Assembly: GCF_050624435.1 (NCBI RefSeq)
Contig: NC_134538.1
Span: 123,114,937 to 123,178,936 of the forward strand
Source of the DNA: Tenrec ecaudatus
Lineage: Eukaryota > Chordata > Mammalia > Afrosoricida > Tenrecidae
Length of the DNA stretch: 64,000 nucleotides
Reading direction: 5' to 3'
The notes beneath the pieces were generated by a model. That model saw nothing but the letters and a program-made list of their open reading frames with translations. It made no database searches and was not told the DNA's origin. The translations under genes and the position numbers were made by a program. Of the stretch, positions 34,041 through 45,564 are shown in pieces. Every line of letters starts with the position of its first letter. Position 1 is the stretch's first letter.

Positions 34041-34289
34041 GCAATTAATTATTGAAAAAACATTCTAAAGAATATTTGTCAGCCATTAAAAAGGAAAAAA
34101 ATAAGCTTTTTATCTTTTGGGGGATGCCCATGTATTAAGGAAGAAAATTATTTTAGAGTAATGTGTCAAATAGCCCTTCTTTAAAAAAACAAACTAAAGC
34201 AGAAAATACTATTTCCTTTTACCAGAGAATACAAAGAAAATGATTACTATCATGTAGATTACACCCATTTTCAGTGTCTCATTAAAAAA

Positions 34290-34931
34290 AAAACAACCTA
34301 GAGTGCAGAGTGGAAACCCAAAGCCCATCTGTAGGCAATTGGACATCCCCTTACAGAAGGGTGTCCGGGAGGAGACAGGCCAGTCAGGGTGCAGTGTAGC
34401 ACCGATGAAACATGCAACTTTCCTCCAGTTCTTTAATGCTTCCTCCAACCACCTCCACCCCCACTATCATGACCCTAATTGTACCTTACAAATCTGGCTG
34501 GACAGAGCATGTACCTGGGTACAGATAAAGCTGGGAACACAGGGAATCCAGGACACATAACCCCCTCGGGACCAATATTGAGAGGAGCAATACCAGGAGG
34601 GGAAGGGGAAGGTGGGGGAGAAAGGGGGAACCAATCACAATGATCTACCTTAACCCTCTCCCAGGGGACAGACAAAAGGAAAATGGGTAAAGAGAGACAT
34701 TGGTCAGTGTAAGATATGAAAAAAAATAAATTATTAAGGGTTCATGAAGGGAGGGTGTGGGAGGGAGGGGAAAAATGAGGAGCTGATACCAAGGTCTCAA
34801 GTAGAAAGCAAATATTTTCAAAATAATGATGGCAACAACTGTACAAATGTGCTTGACACAATGGATGGATGGATTGTGATAAAAGTTGTACGAGCCCCCA
34901 ATAAAATGACTTATTAAAAACAAAAAAACCC
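34290..34931 (+). mobile_element. L1 3' end
   Basis: Begins in AGAGTGCAGAGTGGAAACCC, includes CAGTCAGGGTGCAGTGTAGC, the purine tract at 34745-34775, CGAGCCCCCAATAAAATGAC and the tail AAAAACAAAAAAACCC. The next L1 inserted immediately after its tail. Confidence 0.88.
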
Positions 34932-34948
34932 TAAAACTACATGTTCCC
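34932..34948. repeat. 17-bp target-site duplication, left copy
   Basis: TAAAACTACATGTTCCC, identical to 38749-38765. Confidence 0.93.
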
Positions 34949-35272
34949 GGCCTGAGGAGGATCCCAGTGATTATCCCAGTAGTTTCTGCGGGAAGAATGG
35001 ACATTGCTGGACCTTTCTGAGAGGAAACTATAGAGACATGTGAGGATGGAAACTTTTAGAAACCTGATCTCAGTAGATGCTGTACTTAAAATAGTTATCT
35101 TCAAAGTTCATTGATTTGTTATTCTCCTGGAGAGTCACACAGTAAGGAACTGGTAGTTCTGTATGCTGTGAGCCTGCAGATTGTGCATCACCAGGAGCAT
35201 AGAGAAAGGAGGAAGAAGTGCCTGATTCGGATATTATTATTTTCGGGAGATCCTCATGAGAGATTGTAATTT

Positions 35273-36145
35273 GTGAACATAATTGAAGCTGATCCAGATG
35301 GGCTCACTGCAACAGGGAAGGGGACACACACAGGTGATCTGGAAATCAACAAATGGGATCTAATAAGAATAAAACACCTGTGCACCTCGAAAGACTTTGC
35401 CAAGAGGGTGACAAGGCAACCCACAGACTGGGAGAAGATTTTTAGTAATGACACGTCAGACAAAGGGCTCATTACTAAAATCTACAACACCATCATGACC
35501 TGCAAAAAGAGGAAAACAGTTAACCCCCTAAGGAAGTGGGCAAAAGAAATGAGAAGAACTTTCACTAGAGAGGAGATCAATATGGCCAATAAATATATGA
35601 GAAAGTGCTCGAAGTCCCTTCCCATAAGAGAAATGCAAATCAAAACAACCATGAGATACCACCTAACACCCCTCAGGCTAGCTCAGATCAGTAAATCAGA
35701 GAGCAACAAGTGTTGGAGGGGCTGTGGTGAAATAGGAACCCTCCTCCACTGCTGGTGGTCGTGCAGATTTGTACAGACACTGTGGAAAGCAATCTGGCGA
35801 TACCTAAAGAAAATGGAAATTGATCTACCTTACGACCCAGCCATCCCTCTACTGGGCATATACCCGGTTGAAGCAGCAAATAAAACACGACCAGTCATAT
35901 GCGCTCCAATGTTTATTGCGGCACAATTCACAATAGCAAAGACTTGGAAACAGCCTAAGTTTCCATCGATAGACGAGTGGATTAGCAAACTTTGGCACAT
36001 ACACACAATGGAGTATTATGCAGCACTAAAAAGCACCGATGAGCACATGAAACACGTTATTTCATGGGAAGAGCTGGAAGGAATTATGTTAAGCGAGGTA
36101 AGCCAGACCCAAAGGGACAGGTACAACATGAGTCCCCTGAGGTAA
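35273..36145 (+). pseudogene. L1 ORF2 protein, C-terminal fragment (5'-truncated)
   Basis: L1 ORF2p supplies endonuclease and reverse transcriptase for retrotransposition; only the region beyond the RT domain survives. The frame is open for about 290 codons to a natural stop; L1 homology starts near LEINKWDLIRIKHLCTSKDF (35340). It includes [38 protein letters not shown], the cysteine-rich motif CWRGCGEIGTLLHCWWSC (C-x3-C-x8-H-C arrangement), LPYDPAIPLLGIYP and TMEYYAALKS. The absence of stops shows recent insertion. With no RT or endonuclease domain it is non-autonomous. The first about 20 codons may come from the unidentified 5' segment. Confidence 0.9.
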
Positions 36146-37439
36146 GTACAATCAGCATGACAGAAATGGGGCATTAATCCACCCAAGGGGAGGGTATGGT
36201 TTATATCTCCACAGGGAAAGTGGGACCAGACTTCAACCCAGTGTCGCAAGGTGTGAATGCAATATCCCGGCGTGGAGGACGGAACCGGTGGAGAGGTCTG
36301 GGAGGCTGGCCCCAGCACCATAAATTAAGTGGATTCCTGCCCCTCCCCCGAAAAGAACTTGTTCCAAAGGACGACATTGACCCTGCAGCTATGGGAGATG
36401 GACATATTTGATCAGAGCACACGGGAGCAGATGAAGGGGCAGGAGGAGAGAGTGGAGCACAGCCTGGCCCACCAGGCCGTGATGATGATGTTCCTGAGTA
36501 GAGCAGTCAGTCCACAGAGAGAACAACATGGCTGGCCCTACTATGAGACATGATGCCCCTCAGTGACTAAGGGCGATACAGGGGACAGCACCGGAGACAC
36601 AGTGTGGGAATTGCACCTGACCTGATCCCACCACACCGAGGCAAATCACTGGGGGAATGCAGCGGAACAGCAAGGGAATGGAGTGGCAAGGTCCCCAGGG
36701 AATGCTGAAAGCGGACTTTGGGGCCAGGGCGTGGTGCCCCAACAGACTGGACTGGAAAACGCTCCTAAGGGCCAGCAAAGATCCCTGAACTAACTACAAG
36801 CTTTTCTCTTGTGAACTGTTTTGTTCTGTTCTTTTTCAGTGGTTTGTTTTGGTTGTATTGTTGTCTGGTTGTATACTGTTGCTTTGTGTTCCTCTGTCTA
36901 GTTTTCGTGCATGTTAGTGACCCCACAGGTCTGTCTGAATAGGACAGGCTGGATGAACTATCTGGATGAAAAACAACGGGACCGACAGTTCCGGGGGGAC
37001 TTGGGGTGGGGGGTAGGGGGGGGTAAGGAAGTGGTGTTAACAAACCCAGGGACAAGGGAAAAACATGGGACCCCAAAGGGTAGAGAAGGGGGAGTGGCAG
37101 GCCTGATGGGAAATGATCAAGGGTAAGGTTGCTTAGAGAAGAGGTATACTCTAGCCCAGGGGGCGATGAAGCATGGTAGTAGGGCAGGAGGAAGGTCAAG
37201 GGAGATGGAGGAAAGAGCTAGGAGTCAAAGGGCATTCATGGAGGTCTAGACAAAGACATGTACATGCATATATATATAGGAGGTTGGGGAAATAGATCTT
37301 TGTGTCGATATTTATAGGTCAAGTATTAAGGTGGCGGAAGGACCTTGGGCCTCTACTCAAACACTCCCTCTATGCATGAATACCTTCTTTTATTAAATTG
37401 GAACTCTATGATGCTCACTCTCCCGAAACAACGGCTGGA

Positions 37440-37880
37440 GCCAAAGTGTGTGAACAAGTAAATGTGGTGAAGAAAGCTGATGGTGCCCGGCTATCAAAAG
37501 AGATAGTGACTGGGGTCTTAAAGGCTTGAAGATAAACAAGCGGCCATCTAGCTCAGAAGCAACAAAGTCCACATGGAAGAACACACCAGCCTGTGTGATC
37601 GAGTGGTCCCAAAGGGATCAGTTACCAGGCATCAAAGAACAAAAAATCATATCATTGACTGCACACCTCCATGATAGGATCGCTGAAGACAAATGGGTGC
37701 ACAAGCAAATGTGGTGAAGAAAGCTGATGGTGCCCGGCTATCAAAAGAGATAGTGTCTGGGGTCTTAAAGGCTTGAAGGTGAACAAGCGGCCATCTCGCT
37801 CAGAAACAAATAAGCCCAAATGGAAGAAGCACACCGGCCAGTGCGATCACGAGGTGCCCAAGGGACCAGATATAAGGCAT
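37440..37880 (+). repeat. Two tandem units in the L1 3' UTR
   Basis: Two similar units, each with AAATGTGGTGAAGAAAGCTG, GCTATCAAAAGAGATAGTG and GGTCTTAAAGGCTTGAAG; the first starts near 37452, the second near 37698, about 245 bp apart including spacer. Confidence 0.85.
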
Positions 37881-37904
37881 CATGCAAAAAAAAAAAAAAA
37901 AGAT

Positions 37905-37965
37905 ATGTGTGTGTATGTATGTGTATATATGTGTATATGTATATATGTATGTGTATATATATATT
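37905..37965 (+). repeat. (TATG)n microsatellite inside the L1 3' UTR
   Basis: TG- and TA-rich tract following an A15 run, at the position matching the microsatellites of the minus-strand copies at 49.7 and 50.5 kb. Confidence 0.9.
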
Positions 37966-38748
37966 ATATTAAATGAAGGGGGAAGTGCAGAGTGGAGACC
38001 CAAGGCCCAAGTGTCGGCCAATGGAGATCCCCTCATAGAGGGGCTTAGGAGAGGAGATGGGTTAACTAGGGTGTGAGGTAGTATTGATGAAGAACACAGC
38101 TTTCCCCCAGATCCTGGATGCTTCCTCCCCCCAACTACCATGATCCGAATTCTACCTTGCAGGGCTGGATAGGACAGAGGCTGTACACTGGTACATATGA
38201 GGGTTGGAGGTACAGGGAATCCAGGGTGGATGATACCTTCAGGACCAAGGGTGTGAGGGACGATGCTGGGAGAGTGGAGGGTGAGTGGGTTGGAAAGGGG
38301 GAACTGATTACAAGGATCCACATGTGACCTCTTCCCTGGGAGAGGGACAGCAGAGAAGGGGGAAGGGAGACCCCGAATAGGGCAATATATGACAAAATAA
38401 CGAGGTATGAATTACCAAGGGCATATGAGGGAGGGGGGAAAGGGGAGGGAGGGGCGGGGGGGAAAAGAGGACCTGATGCTAGGGGCTTAAGTGGAGAGCA
38501 AATGCCTTGAGAATGATTGGGGCAGGGAATGTATGGATGTGCTTTATACAATTGATGTACGTATATGTATGGATTGTGGTAAGAGTTGTTGGAGTCCCTA
38601 ATAAAATGTAAAAGAAGAAAAGAGAAAAAAATGATTAGGGCAAAGACTGTACAGATGTGCTTTATACAATTGATGTATGTATATGTATGAACTGTGTAAA
38701 GAATTGTATCAGCCCCAATAAATTGTTAAAAAAAAAAAAAATAAAAAA

Positions 38749-38765
38749 TAAAACTACATGTTCCC
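38749..38765. repeat. 17-bp target-site duplication, right copy
   Basis: TAAAACTACATGTTCCC directly after the poly(A) tail, identical to 34932-34948. Confidence 0.93.
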
Positions 38766-39179
38766 ATATACATAGACGGTTTCTGGAACATTGTACACCG
38801 ACTGGAGTGGAATTTGTATGTGAGTAGAGAAAAGAAATTGTTCTTCATATGATTTTATACTGCTTGTATTTGTTTCATGGATAAGAAACATATATTCATT
38901 TTTGGCATTTTGGTAAATAAATTCCAGTAGTGGAGAATAACTAACCCTCCAAGAACCGTTGACTTTTCACAGATGACACGGAACATTTTACTGGGAAGAA
39001 TGGATCTACTTCAAATCATTATGCTGTGTGGGACAGAAACTTCTCCAAACACAGCCAATAGCAAACTACACATTAACTTAGTCTGCTTACTCACAGCTCT
39101 TTAAAATATTCCTGTATCACATACATGACTTTAGTTCTTGACTTTAAAGTTTCTTATCACCTGTAAGATAACTGGACAG

Positions 39180-39770
39180 TGCCTTTCAGAAGGGCCACAT
39201 GGAAGGGATGATGAATCCAGGGTGCAGTAAAGCACTGATCAACCACATAACTGGTCTCTAGTTCTTTAATATTTCCTCACTTTACTGTTAGGGTTTTTAT
39301 TTGCTTTACCTCATTAATTATGTTAGACTTGTGTATGTTCATTATATATTTAAGCTCCTTCGAGACATGAAAGCCAACATAGATAACCCTTCAGAAATAT
39401 TAACATCAGGAATGGTTCCCTGAGAGTAGGGCAAGGGCGGGGCGTGGGGGAAGAGTAGGGAGCGGAAGCATTGATGACTGTATAACCCCACTCAAGGGGA
39501 ACAAACACCAAATTGTATGTGAATGGACATGTTGGATGGTGTAAGACATGGGAAAATAAATAAATAAAGGTTCCTGGGGTAGAGTGGAGGAGGCGGGCGG
39601 GGATAAAGGGGAGCTGATATCAAGGAGTTCAAGAAGGAAATGTTTTGAAATTAATTGTGGTAGCAATTTTTACAATACTGCTTGATGTGATTGAACTATA
39701 GAGTATTGTGATATCTATGAGATCCCAATAAAATGAATTAAATTTTTTAAAATTAAAAAGTAATAATAAC
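39180..39770 (+). mobile_element. Older-subfamily L1 3' end
   Basis: TTCAGAAGGGCCACATGGAAG ... GAGCTGATATCAAGGAGTTCA ... GATTGAACTATAGAGTATTG ... CCCAATAAAATGAATTAAAT, like the copies at 14.5 and 59.5 kb. Confidence 0.78.
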
Positions 39771-39829
39771 AAAGTTTCTTATATGAGGATCCCCCTGAGA
39801 CTGGGAGGGGAATCTTTAATAATGGGCTA

Positions 39830-39905
39830 TTAATAGGGTTGCTATGCACCCTAATCGACTAGATGGCATTGGGTTAGCTGGTTTGTTTGTTTTCTTTGGG
39901 TTACT
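39830..39905 (+). mobile_element. AfroSINE 3' fragment
   Basis: AGGGTTGCTATGCACCCTAATCG continues to CTAGATGGCATTGGGTTAGC and a T-rich tail. The head is missing. Confidence 0.7.
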
Positions 39906-41510
39906 GTGTGAAATGTAAACAGAAGGGGTTCCTGAGTCGATCCTCCATGTCTAGGAACACCATTCCTCTCACTCAGTGCCTTTTCATTTTGTCTCGTGTT
40001 GATCCAAACATACACAAACCTCTGTATGTTAAAAGGATTTGCTGCGTGGGCCTTAAAGAAACCTAGAATTTGGGGAGTTCATTTCACAAGGAATTGAGAA
40101 AAGCCATGTGAAGCCATCTCCAGCAGAAGGCAGCCCTTAGTCACACACAGCAACGGATGGCATTATTAAGAGAATAAATATTCTGCTGTTCTGCGTATAG
40201 GGAAGCTCAGCGGGAAGAAATTACAATAATTGTTAAGAAATCATTTACTTGTTTAAGCCTATGCTACAGTAGTTGAACCAGCTGAATGTAGAACACAGAG
40301 AGATGTTTAAAGGTATTTATTATTTGGAGCTCCTCACATTGAATTTTTATGTTTACATTGTCTTAATTACAGATCAAAATAAATAGAGTATGGAGGAAAA
40401 GTAAATGAACCAAGGGTTGACTACCAGCTTGAGTAGGGAATTCTAATTGGAGAGCAATCGCACCTATGGATACGGATAACGCTTGTAAACGCAGTTATCA
40501 CATCCTTCCTTCTATCTCAGCTCTAAATCTGAAGCGATAATTACTTTCAAAACAAAGTCGTTCTGAATACATTGATAGGCTTTGTTTTCCCCAGGACTAT
40601 AAGTAGCAAATTTCAGCACCGATGAATCATGTTATTTCTCATTGCACTTAGCAAATTCTAATAAGCAGTGAAAAATTCCTTTCAGGGTAGTTATTTACTT
40701 TAGGACAAAATGTTTGAGGCTGCAATCTGGCCCAGAAAACGGAGCAAAAAAGAACAGGAAAGGGAAATGAAGTATCTGTCATCGAGACTAGTGTGCTGCT
40801 CTGCGGGACCGCAGCCATACAGCCTTTTCCTCAGAAGCGCCTGTCTTCCCCTCTCAAGAGCAAAACTCATCCCAAATTCTGAAATGTAAATAAAAAACAG
40901 AAAAGCAATGAGGCTGCTCAATGAACTCACTGTGAAAGAATTAGAAACAGAAAAAGCCTTGAAGAAAATATACTTCATCAGGGTTTTTCTGCAGAAATTA
41001 GACAGACACTTGTAACATTCACAGAACAGACAGAAGATAATTGTGGTCGATTATATTACTCCTACTCCTGTGAAAGTATCTCACAGTCCAGGAAATGAGT
41101 CTTGCAATCCTTCCCGTATGTGGTAATATGTCCCAGTGAGCTTTATTGTCTATTATACGGCCTACTTTCACACAGGCGAAGGGTGGACCCGCATTTTTAT
41201 TGATTTTTACACACCACCCTTTCTGTACCCAAAAGAACTTCATACAGCTTACAAAGACACATAAAATGCTACTGGACTTCATAAATTAAAAGCTTGAGCA
41301 AAGAAGACAAGAAAATAGCGATGGGAGAGAAAATGGAACTGAGAATAAGGCCAAGAAAGACAAAGTGCAATGGCCTGCACTCTGACTACCTGTGGGCTAC
41401 AAAAGAAAGCGATCCAGTCCTCATGTATCCTTGTAAAGGAAAACCAAACACACCTGATGGACTTTCAGCAGAGACTTAAAGCATTGGGTGTCATAGCAGT
41501 CAGAGTACAA
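39906..41510. other. Unique AT-rich intergenic block
   Basis: About 1.6 kb without a recognised repeat or gene. The longest frames (for example 40700-40978 minus) show no domain. Confidence 0.45.
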
Positions 41511-41514
41511 GGTG

Positions 41515-41722
41515 AGCCAAACTCACCGCCACAGAATCAACTCAGACTCATAGCAACCCTGTCAGGACAGGGTGGAATTGCCCCATTTGGGTTTCCAAGG
41601 CTGAAACTCTTTACGGAGTAGAAAGCCTCATCGTCGTCTCCCAGAGTGGCTGGTGGTTTCAAACTGCCAACCTCGTGGTTAGCAGCCCAATGTGGAGCCA
41701 CTATGCCACCAAAGCTCCTAAA
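41515..41722 (-). mobile_element. AfroSINE
   Basis: Well-preserved antisense copy: CAACTCAGACTCATAGCAAC, CTGTCAGGACAGGGTGGAAT, GGCTGGTGGTTTCAAACTGC, CCACTATGCCACCAAAGCTCC. Confidence 0.9.
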
Positions 41723-41795
41723 GCACAAGTTGTTGTTGTGAAGTAGCACTGAGTCAGTTCTGACCCGTAGTGACGCTATGCACACAGAACAAATT
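41723..41795 (-). mobile_element. BovB 3'-end / RTE-tailed SINE fragment
   Basis: GTTGTTGTTGTGAAGTAGCA ... GTCAGTTCTGACCCGTAGTG ... CTATGCACACAGAAC matches the complement of the BovB 3' terminus seen on the plus strand at 52.1 and 61.2 kb. Confidence 0.65.
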
Positions 41796-42067
41796 AAATC
41801 ATGCAGTACTCATTATAATCCCGGAGCATAGTATCTACATCAAATCATTTAATCATCATAAAATTGAATGAAGTCGATAATATTAATGCCTTCTTTTCAA
41901 GCATTAGGAAACTGAGGAGCAAAATAGTTGGGAACTTACAAACTAAGACACACTAGGGAGAAAGGCTTGGGGAACCTGTTCCAAAAATTAACCAATGAAA
42001 ACCCTCTATGTAGATCACAACCGTCCAATCTCCAACCAATCATGGGGATGACCTAGAACTGGGCAGC

Positions 42068-42262
42068 ATCTCCTTCACTGTGATGGGCTGCCAACTGTGA
42101 GTTCAGCAGTTCAGAAACCACCAGCTGCTCCTCGTGAGAAAGATGAAGCTTTCCACACTGGTACAAGAGGAGTAGTCTTGGCAATCCCCAGGGGCAGTTC
42201 TACCCTGTCCTATGGGGTCACTATGAGTCAGAATCGACTCAGTGACAGTAAATCTCAGCACT
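42068..42262 (+). mobile_element. AfroSINE
   Basis: GATGGGCTGCCAACTGTGAG, TTCAGAAACCACCAGCTGCTCC, GGGGCAGTTCTACCCTGTCC and GTCACTATGAGTCAGAATCG; close to consensus. Confidence 0.9.
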
Positions 42263-42330
42263 GGCGGATTTAAACAGCTGACCTGTGGTTAGCAAGCCAA
42301 TGCCTACCAATAGTGACGCAGGGCTCCATT
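42263..42330 (-). mobile_element. AfroSINE head fragment, tail-to-tail with its neighbour
   Basis: TTTAAACAGCTGACCTGTGG ... CTACCAATAGTGACGCAGGGC is the complement of a SINE head abutting the plus-strand copy. Confidence 0.7.
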
Positions 42331-44765
42331 GGGGGCTTATCTGTCTTACATATTCATCTACAGGAAACAAATTTGATGACAAATGAACAAAACTACAAAA
42401 ATAAATATGCTAGCAACTTAGATTTACTACGACGCGCGGGGGTGTTTCAGACTACGTGTGTGCTGCTCGCAACATTAATATGAAACTGAATACTAAGACA
42501 AGGGTTCTTTTGGGTTGGCATGCTATTAACATGTGATAGCTCAATTCTTCCTCCAATGAGACCACTGAGACACCGAACTCATGTGGCCTGTGGTGACAAG
42601 ACATTTCAGCGTATCACGACCATCCGTGCTCTTTTCCCATTACCTGCCAACAATTCACCGTGCCACGTGGCATCGACGTTGCTAGAATCACAAATATAAA
42701 CCCAGACAGTGAAACTGTGGGGCATTTTCCAATTATGAGATGGCAATCACACTATATAAAATGCACTTATATTAATTTGTTTTCTAAAAGTGAAATAAAA
42801 AACACGGGATTTAAATATTCTTGTGAAGAATGCTCAAGTTCCCCCTTTTTAAAAACAATTTTTAAAAGACACCTTTTTATTGCGAAACATCCATCAGTTG
42901 TATTTTACAATGGTCTTAATTGTCAAAACATATCAATTACATAAGCATTACTGATATTCATACTACAAGCAGTTATTTCTTGTGGGAAGGGAGACAATTA
43001 AATAGGATGGTATAGAATTATTAATGATTTTGGACACCTTCCTACGAAAAATAGTAATAATACAGGGATTTGGGATATACACACCAATGGGAAATTTCAT
43101 TAAAATAATTTTGACAACTTGGTTTGATCTGAAGGTAGATTGTTGAGTAGAGACAAGTCAAGGTTGGAGGACAAAGTGTGTGGTGATGTGGAAGAGAAGC
43201 ACTGGATTCAGCAGCTGTACTTATACGTTGCTAGTTAGAGACAGATGCAGAGACTTCAGCTTCAAGACGGTCTGTGCGGAAGGCTAAGAACCTGATGAAG
43301 ACTTGAACCTGAATAGACACACTCCATTGCACTCAAAATTGGTAGATGTAATGTTCTTATGAAATGTTCTATCCAGGAATGTATATTTATGTAATATCTT
43401 TAAGCTGAGACATCAACAAGAACTTAAAGATTTCCCTTGTCCTTCATTTTGAGTCATATTAAGAGTTAGGATGCTTTCAAACTGACCTAAATCACATTAA
43501 AATGTATTTCCTCGTATCACAGAATGTCCAGCGTGCATATTGACATAGGGTTGATTGTTGATTGACTGGGGAGTTCAAAAGAGTCCAGGCCCAAGGCTCT
43601 TTCCACTTCACCGTTTTGCCTCCCACAGTCTGAACGGCTTCGGTGATAGAGGGAGGTGATGCTGCGTGTATATACAGCAGAGCAGTTTCTTCTACAGTGG
43701 TGAAAAAGATTACTTTTTTTCAATCTAATTAGACCAACAGGGGTCCTTTTGCCAAGTGATCGATATGCATTGATTGGCATAGGAGGTTACTTATTGCAGC
43801 CAAGAAACATGACTTCGGTTTAATTGGTGTAGATTACACAGAGTTCATTCATGGCTGGGGCTCGGCTAGAGGCAGTTTCCTCTATGGAACAATAAAACCT
43901 TTCCCTGAAAATGTTAGCCCCTTTATGACTCGTGGGACACGTGATACCCACCTACATTTCCACCTGTGGGATTTATTGGGAAGCTGTTATTCCACTTGTG
44001 TGCACACTGCCATCTGGTGGGAACCTGTATAACTGCATTTATCTGAAGAAACCAGATGTAACCCACCAACTCCAGCACCAGAGATCCCTTGGGATACAGG
44101 TGTCCCACTAATTTTATCAAAATAGATACTACTTATATAAAAAAGGTTAAATTTCACTCAGAATACCCCTACTACTGAAAACACATTGTTTCATCAAAAA
44201 AATTAAAGCAGAGGTTAATTTGGCCTTAAAAGGAAAATTTGGGTATATGACTTAATTTATCTTAGATGGACTACAGGGGCAATTGTGACACAGAACTCAG
44301 TGACTAGCCACCATGTCATGAGGGACACATCTCTGGGGAGGAGTTTCTTTCTTGAAGAGTCAAATGTCATTTGTCGTCAATAAATCAGAGCAGGTATTTT
44401 ATCCATTAAAACCATTGTTTTAAGTCAAATGCACAGAAATAAAGATCTTTTCCTTTTCTTAATTTCATTATAAAGTTTTCCTGTGATTTTGACTTCATTC
44501 ACAGGATCATTTTAATTAGCATAAACAGTTTCTGCATTGGGTTAACCTACTGGGCAAACAAACTAAAGTTATATCATATGTCTTCACTCCACACGGAGCA
44601 ACATTAAACTAGAAGAGAGTTAAGCTAATAAACATGCCAACTGGGAGTGTACAGTTCATCACCTACTAATTTAATCAGGAAGATTTCTTGAGTTAGACTT
44701 TGAGCTGGATAGGAATGAAAAGTTAGACAGAAAGGAAGGGACTCCAGAGACACATCTCCTCCGGC
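42331..44765. other. Unassigned intergenic sequence
   Basis: About 2.4 kb with no gene and no repeat I can name with confidence. 43505-44120 has a denser, less AT-rich texture with an AATAAAACC at 43890 and may be an unrecognised LTR or old retroelement. Confidence 0.4.
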
Positions 44766-44888
44766 CAAAGAAGGAGCTCTGGTAGCAAATGGTGAAGTGC
44801 TTGGCTGCTAGCCCAAGGTCGGCATTTTGAACTCTGTGGGAGAAAAGACCTAGTGATGTGTTCCTGTGAAGACTTGAGTCTAGGGGGA
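44766..44888 (+). mobile_element. AfroSINE 5' half
   Basis: GAGCTCTGGTAGCAAATGGT, TGCTTGGCTGCTAGCCCAAG and GTGGGAGAAAAGACC form a SINE head that stops where an LTR-like element begins. Confidence 0.75.
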
Positions 44889-45564
44889 TGTGTTAGGCAG
44901 CGTTCTCTAGAGAAAGAAAACCAGGACACTTATAATTTTATATATCTCTCTGTATATATGAATATAACAGTTAATTAGTCCACACAGCATTAAGAGGGCT
45001 CAGTTCAACTCACTTCCATGGAACAGTTCATATACTGGAAGTCCTTTGACTCACATGGGCTGCCAGGTCCAAGGTCAAGGAAGCACACAGCAGAGTCCTC
45101 CCTGGGGCAAGGCAGGCAAAGTCTGCACACAGTCAGCAGGCAGCATGGTGGGTCACCCAACAGTCAGTAGCTTGGGAGCTTGGCAAAGCAGGACTGGATA
45201 GGATTTTCAACGCAAGCAATTCAAGACGAAGGAATCCACCAGCCTCAAGCTTAAGTGATGTATGCACCAGCAGATTGATGAAGCAGGTCTCTAAGGAGCC
45301 TCAAGCTCTAGCAACATGATCCATGGATTGACCTGGCGCACAGGGAATTTAGCTCACATGTTGAGGCAGAGAACTAGCTACAGTGCAGCATGAATGCTCT
45401 GGTACAGTTCAGATCACCAGAGAGCAAGAGAGGTGGGGAGGGGAGTGGGGAGGGGGGCAGGCCTTGCAGAACCATTTGTCTCTTTGGCTTCCAATCAAAC
45501 TGCAACATGATTAATCCCACATGCTCCTAATGGCCAGGTTGGCACAATAAACCTAACTATCACA
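44889..45564 (+). mobile_element. LTR-like element (TGTGTTAG...TATCACA)
   Basis: 676 bp that begins TGTGTTAGGCAGCGTTCTCT and ends AACCTAACTATCACA, with TG...CA ends like a retroviral LTR and a TATATA-rich region near the left end. No coding capacity. A variant of the family represented at 13.0, 45.97 and 48.0 kb. Confidence 0.6.

Larger units (their letters stand above)
34949..38748 (+). mobile_element. Young L1 insertion with ORF2 end, full 3' UTR and duplicated 3' end
   Basis: 3.8 kb between perfect 17-bp duplications. Layout: 34949-about 35275, sequence not recognised as L1; about 35280-36145, the ORF2 C-terminus; 36146-38612, a purine-rich 3' UTR ending in AATAAAATG and an A-rich stretch; 38630-38727, a second, diverged copy of the last 100 bp of an L1 (GTACAGATGTGCTTTATACA ... 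CCCCAATAAATTG); then poly(A). The 3' UTR holds two about 180-bp tandem units (about 37440-37640 and 37685-37870) and a TATG microsatellite (37905-37965). Confidence 0.92.

Noticed and set aside
34932-38765. Retroviral provirus bounded by direct repeats
   Set aside because: The direct repeats are only 17 bp, the content is L1 and it ends in poly(A): target-site duplications, not LTRs.
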